Below, piece after piece: positions 5,634 through 7,888 of a DNA stretch of 7,888 nucleotides. Source of the DNA: Fusobacteriales bacterium. GTDB lineage: Bacteria; Fusobacteriota; Fusobacteriia; Fusobacteriales; Leptotrichiaceae. The stretch is from the NCBI GenBank assembly GCA_031285605.1, contig JAITVW010000209.1, forward strand, positions 1-7,888, written 5' to 3'. Each line of letters begins with the position of its first letter. Within the stretch, counting starts at the first letter, position 1. Made by a program: the position numbers and the translations under genes. The notes beneath the pieces were generated by a model that saw only the letters and a program-made list of their open reading frames with translations, was not told the origin of the DNA and ran no database searches.

Positions 5634-7709
5634 ATGGCAAGAGAAGTTGCTTTGAAAGACACAAGAAATATCGGAATCATGGCACATATAGATGCCGGGA
5701 AAACAACAACAACAGAGAGAATTTTATTTTATACAGGAGTTACGCATAAAATAGGAGAAGTTCACGAAGGTGCAGCTACGATGGACTGGATGGAACAGGA
5801 GCAGGAAAGAGGAATTACAATAACATCTGCTGCGACTACTTGTTTTTGGAAAAATCACAGAATTAACATAATAGACACACCAGGTCACGTGGACTTTACA
5901 GTAGAGGTAGAAAGATCTCTAAGAGTATTAGATGGTGCTGTTGCGGTTTTTTCTGCAGTTGACGGAGTCCAGCCGCAGTCTGAAACAGTATGGAGACAGG
6001 CTGATAAATACAAAGTTCCAAGAATGGCATTCTTTAATAAAATGGACAGAGTCGGTGCCGATTTTGACATGTGTGTGAATGACATTAAAGAAAAACTTGG
6101 AGGAAATGCACTTCCAATACAGATTCCAATAGGAGCGGAAGAAGCTTTTGAAGGTGTAATTGACTTAATAAAAATGCAGGAATTACTTTTCATAGATGAA
6201 ACAATGGGTGCAAACTATGATGTGAAAGAAATAAGAGCGGAATTAGCGGATAAAGCTGAAGAAGCAAGAGAACACATGATAGAATCTATCGTTGAAACTG
6301 ATGATGAGTTAATGGAGAAATTTTTCAGCGGAGAAGAAATTACAGAGGAAGAACTGATAAAAGCATTAAGAAAAGCTACAATTGAAGGAATGGTAGTACC
6401 TTGTGTATGTGGAACGGCATTTAAAAACAAAGGGATACAGCCTTTACTTGATAAAGTAGTGGAAATAATGCCTTCGCCTGAAGATGTAGGGGAAGTAAAA
6501 GGAACTAACCCTAAAACAGATGAAGAAATCACAAGAAGACCATCTGATGATGAAAAATTCTCAGCTTTAGCATTTAAGATCATGACAGATCCTTTCGTAG
6601 GAAAGCTTGCTTTCTTCAGAGTGTATTCGGGAATACTTGAAAAAGGTTCTTATGTGCTAAACTCTACTAAGGGTAAGAAAGAAAGAATGGGAAGACTGCT
6701 TCAGATGCATGCTAACAAGAGAGAAGAAAAAGACGAAGTTCACGCTGGGGATATAGCAGCAGCAGTAGGATTGAAAGATACTACTACAGGAGATACACTT
6801 TGTGATGAATCAGCTCCGATTATACTTGAAAAAATGGAATTTGCAGCTCCGGTTATTCAGGTAGCTGTTGAGCCTAAAACAAAAGCTGACCAAGAAAAAA
6901 TGGGAACAGCACTATCTAAACTTGCAGAAGAAGATCCTACTTTCAAGGTAACAACTAATCAGGAAACAGGACAGACACTAATAGCCGGTATGGGTGAATT
7001 ACACTTGGAAATTCTGGTAGACAGAATGAAAAGAGAATTTAAGGTAGAAGCAAATGTTGGTAAACCGCAGGTTGCGTACAGAGAAACTATTATTGGCGAA
7101 GCTAATGTAGAAACTAAGTATGCAAAACAATCAGGTGGTAGAGGACAATACGGACATGTTAAGATAATAGTAGAACCAAATAACGGAAAAGGTTATGAGT
7201 TCATTAACAAAATTACAGGGGGAGCAATCCCGAGAGAATATATTCCTGCAGTAGACAAAGGGATACAGGAAGCTATGGAAGCCGGAGTAGTTGCAGGATA
7301 TCCCGTGCAGGATGTAAAAGTAACATTATATGACGGAACTTACCATGAAGTGGATTCGAGCGAAATGGCATTCAAAATCGCAGGATCGATGGCAGTAAAA
7401 GACGGTATGAGAAAAGCAACTCCTATATTACTTGAACCTATCTTCAAAGTGGAAGTAACTACTCCGGAAGAGTACATGGGAGATGTAATAGGAGATCTTA
7501 ACTCAAGAAGAGGTCAGGTTTCAGGAATGACAGACAGAAACGGAGCAAAGATAATAAACGCATTTGTACCGTTATCGGAAATGTTCGGATATGCAACTGA
7601 CTTAAGATCAAAAACACAAGGTAGAGCATCATATTCAATGGAATTTGAAAAATATGAACAAGTACCTACAAACATAGCTAATCAAATAATAGCTGAAAGA
7701 AAAGGATAA
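5634..7709 (+). CDS. fusA: Translation elongation factor G
   Basis: EF-G is the GTPase that drives translocation of tRNAs and mRNA on the ribosome and acts with RRF in recycling. The 691-residue product is full length. The GTPase motifs are AHIDAGKT (17-24), RGITIT in switch I, DTPGH (81-85, with catalytic His85) and NKMD (135-138). Domain IV carries GQYGHVK (504-510) and the tip loop [11 protein letters not shown] (571-581) that enters the decoding centre. The match to the [11 protein letters not shown] signature and the position between rpsG and tuf identify canonical EF-G1 rather than a paralogue such as EF-G2 or TetM. AAGGAGGAT (5616-5624) precedes ATG 5634. The 27-base gap to rpsG supports co-transcription. 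No defects are seen. Confidence 0.98.
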   Translation: MAREVALKDTRNIGIMAHIDAGKTTTTERILFYTGVTHKIGEVHEGAATMDWMEQEQERGITITSAATTCFWKNHRINIIDTPGHVDFTVEVERSLRVLDGAVAVFSAVDGVQPQSETVWRQADKYKVPRMAFFNKMDRVGADFDMCVNDIKEKLGGNALPIQIPIGAEEAFEGVIDLIKMQELLFIDETMGANYDVKEIRAELADKAEEAREHMIESIVETDDELMEKFFSGEEITEEELIKALRKATIEGMVVPCVCGTAFKNKGIQPLLDKVVEIMPSPEDVGEVKGTNPKTDEEITRRPSDDEKFSALAFKIMTDPFVGKLAFFRVYSGILEKGSYVLNSTKGKKERMGRLLQMHANKREEKDEVHAGDIAAAVGLKDTTTGDTLCDESAPIILEKMEFAAPVIQVAVEPKTKADQEKMGTALSKLAEEDPTFKVTTNQETGQTLIAGMGELHLEILVDRMKREFKVEANVGKPQVAYRETIIGEANVETKYAKQSGGRGQYGHVKIIVEPNNGKGYEFINKITGGAIPREYIPAVDKGIQEAMEAGVVAGYPVQDVKVTLYDGTYHEVDSSEMAFKIAGSMAVKDGMRKATPILLEPIFKVEVTTPEEYMGDVIGDLNSRRGQVSGMTDRNGAKIINAFVPLSEMFGYATDLRSKTQGRASYSMEFEKYEQVPTNIANQIIAERKG

Positions 7710-7712
7710 GCC

Positions 7713-7736
7713 TTTAAAATAAAATTTTAAATTTTT
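7713..7736 (+). terminator. A/T-only hairpin plus T run between fusA and tuf; possible weak attenuator
   Basis: Four bases after the fusA stop lies a perfect 8-bp dyad, TTTAAAAT and ATTTTAAA with loop AAA (7713-7731), followed directly by five T and then the tuf Shine-Dalgarno sequence. The shape is that of an intrinsic terminator, but with no G-C pairs it would be weak. It might trim read-through, pause RNA polymerase or mark an RNase cleavage site. No separate tuf promoter is visible in the 42-base gap. Confidence 0.3.
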
Positions 7737-7751
7737 AGGAGGAAGAGTAGA

Positions 7752-7888
7752 ATGGCAAAAGCTAAATTCGAAAGAAGCAAACCACACGTAAACGTGGGAA
7801 CAATCGGTCACGTAGATCACGGAAAAACAACAACAACAGCAGCAATATCAAAAGTATTATCTGATAAAGGACTGGCTCAAAAAGTAGA
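7752..7888 (+). CDS. tuf: Elongation factor Tu, N-terminal part (cut by window end)
   Basis: The 45 complete codons visible begin [20 protein letters not shown] and contain the P-loop GHVDHGKT (19-26), with the same numbering as E. coli EF-Tu. EF-Tu carries aminoacyl-tRNA to the ribosomal A site as a GTP complex. The residues after the P-loop are [10 protein letters not shown], where many bacteria have TLTAAIT; the Thr-rich version fits my recollection of fusobacterial proteins. AGGAGGA (7737-7743) lies eight bases before ATG 7752. It is the fourth gene of the str operon, and the frame is open to the window edge. Whether a second tuf copy exists elsewhere cannot be told from here. Confidence 0.97.
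   Translation, partial: MAKAKFERSKPHVNVGTIGHVDHGKTTTTAAISKVLSDKGLAQKV

Noticed and set aside
6215..6583. Minus-strand 122-codon frame inside fusA, with the similar one at 5885-6193
   Set aside because: These are antisense shadows of a highly conserved gene, Ser-rich as expected, with no start signals.
1..7888. CRISPR array, tRNA or rRNA genes
   Set aside because: No regularly spaced repeats, no tRNA cloverleaf with a TTCGA arm, and no rRNA signature were seen by eye on either strand.

Overview
The window looks like chromosomal DNA from a low-GC anaerobe, most likely a fusobacterium of the Leptotrichiaceae/Sebaldella kind. This rests on the strong A+T bias, the near-exclusive use of AGA for arginine, the purine-rich Shine-Dalgarno sequences and the style of the EF-Tu N-terminus ([14 protein letters not shown]). 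The assignment is an inference; no 16S or other taxonomic marker is present.

Region 1 (about 1-1460) is a graveyard of mobile and accessory DNA. It holds the last codons of an IS256-like transposase, a strong unattached promoter, and a small unrecognised minus-strand gene preceded by a frameshifted partner. Next come the C-terminal third of a large serine recombinase on the plus strand and the 3' end of a group II intron on the minus strand. The intron remnant has domain V, domain VI and the tail of its reverse transcriptase/maturase. It lies antisense to the recombinase and supplies that frame's final codons and stop.

Region 2 (about 1496-4275) holds two intact genes. One is a 638-residue ABC-F ATPase with its own near-consensus promoter, probably a ribosome-associated translation factor. 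The other is a YgeA-type aspartate/glutamate racemase family protein with a Thr83/Cys197 active-site pair. The 4276-4610 stretch is very A+T-rich and carries a short decayed reading frame just after the racemase.

Region 3 (4611-7888) is the conserved str operon, rpsL-rpsG-fusA-tuf (tuf cut by the window end). It is driven by a TTGACA-N17-TAAACT promoter and encodes ribosomal proteins S12 and S7 and elongation factors G and Tu. Each gene has a strong Shine-Dalgarno sequence and the gaps are 21 to 42 bases. A perfect A/T-only hairpin followed by five T lies between fusA and tuf.

I found no CRISPR array, tRNA, rRNA or intact defence system. The items most worth a second look are the nested recombinase/group II intron remnant, the unidentified minus-strand gene pair at 257-790, and the operator-like palindrome over the promoter at 115-143.
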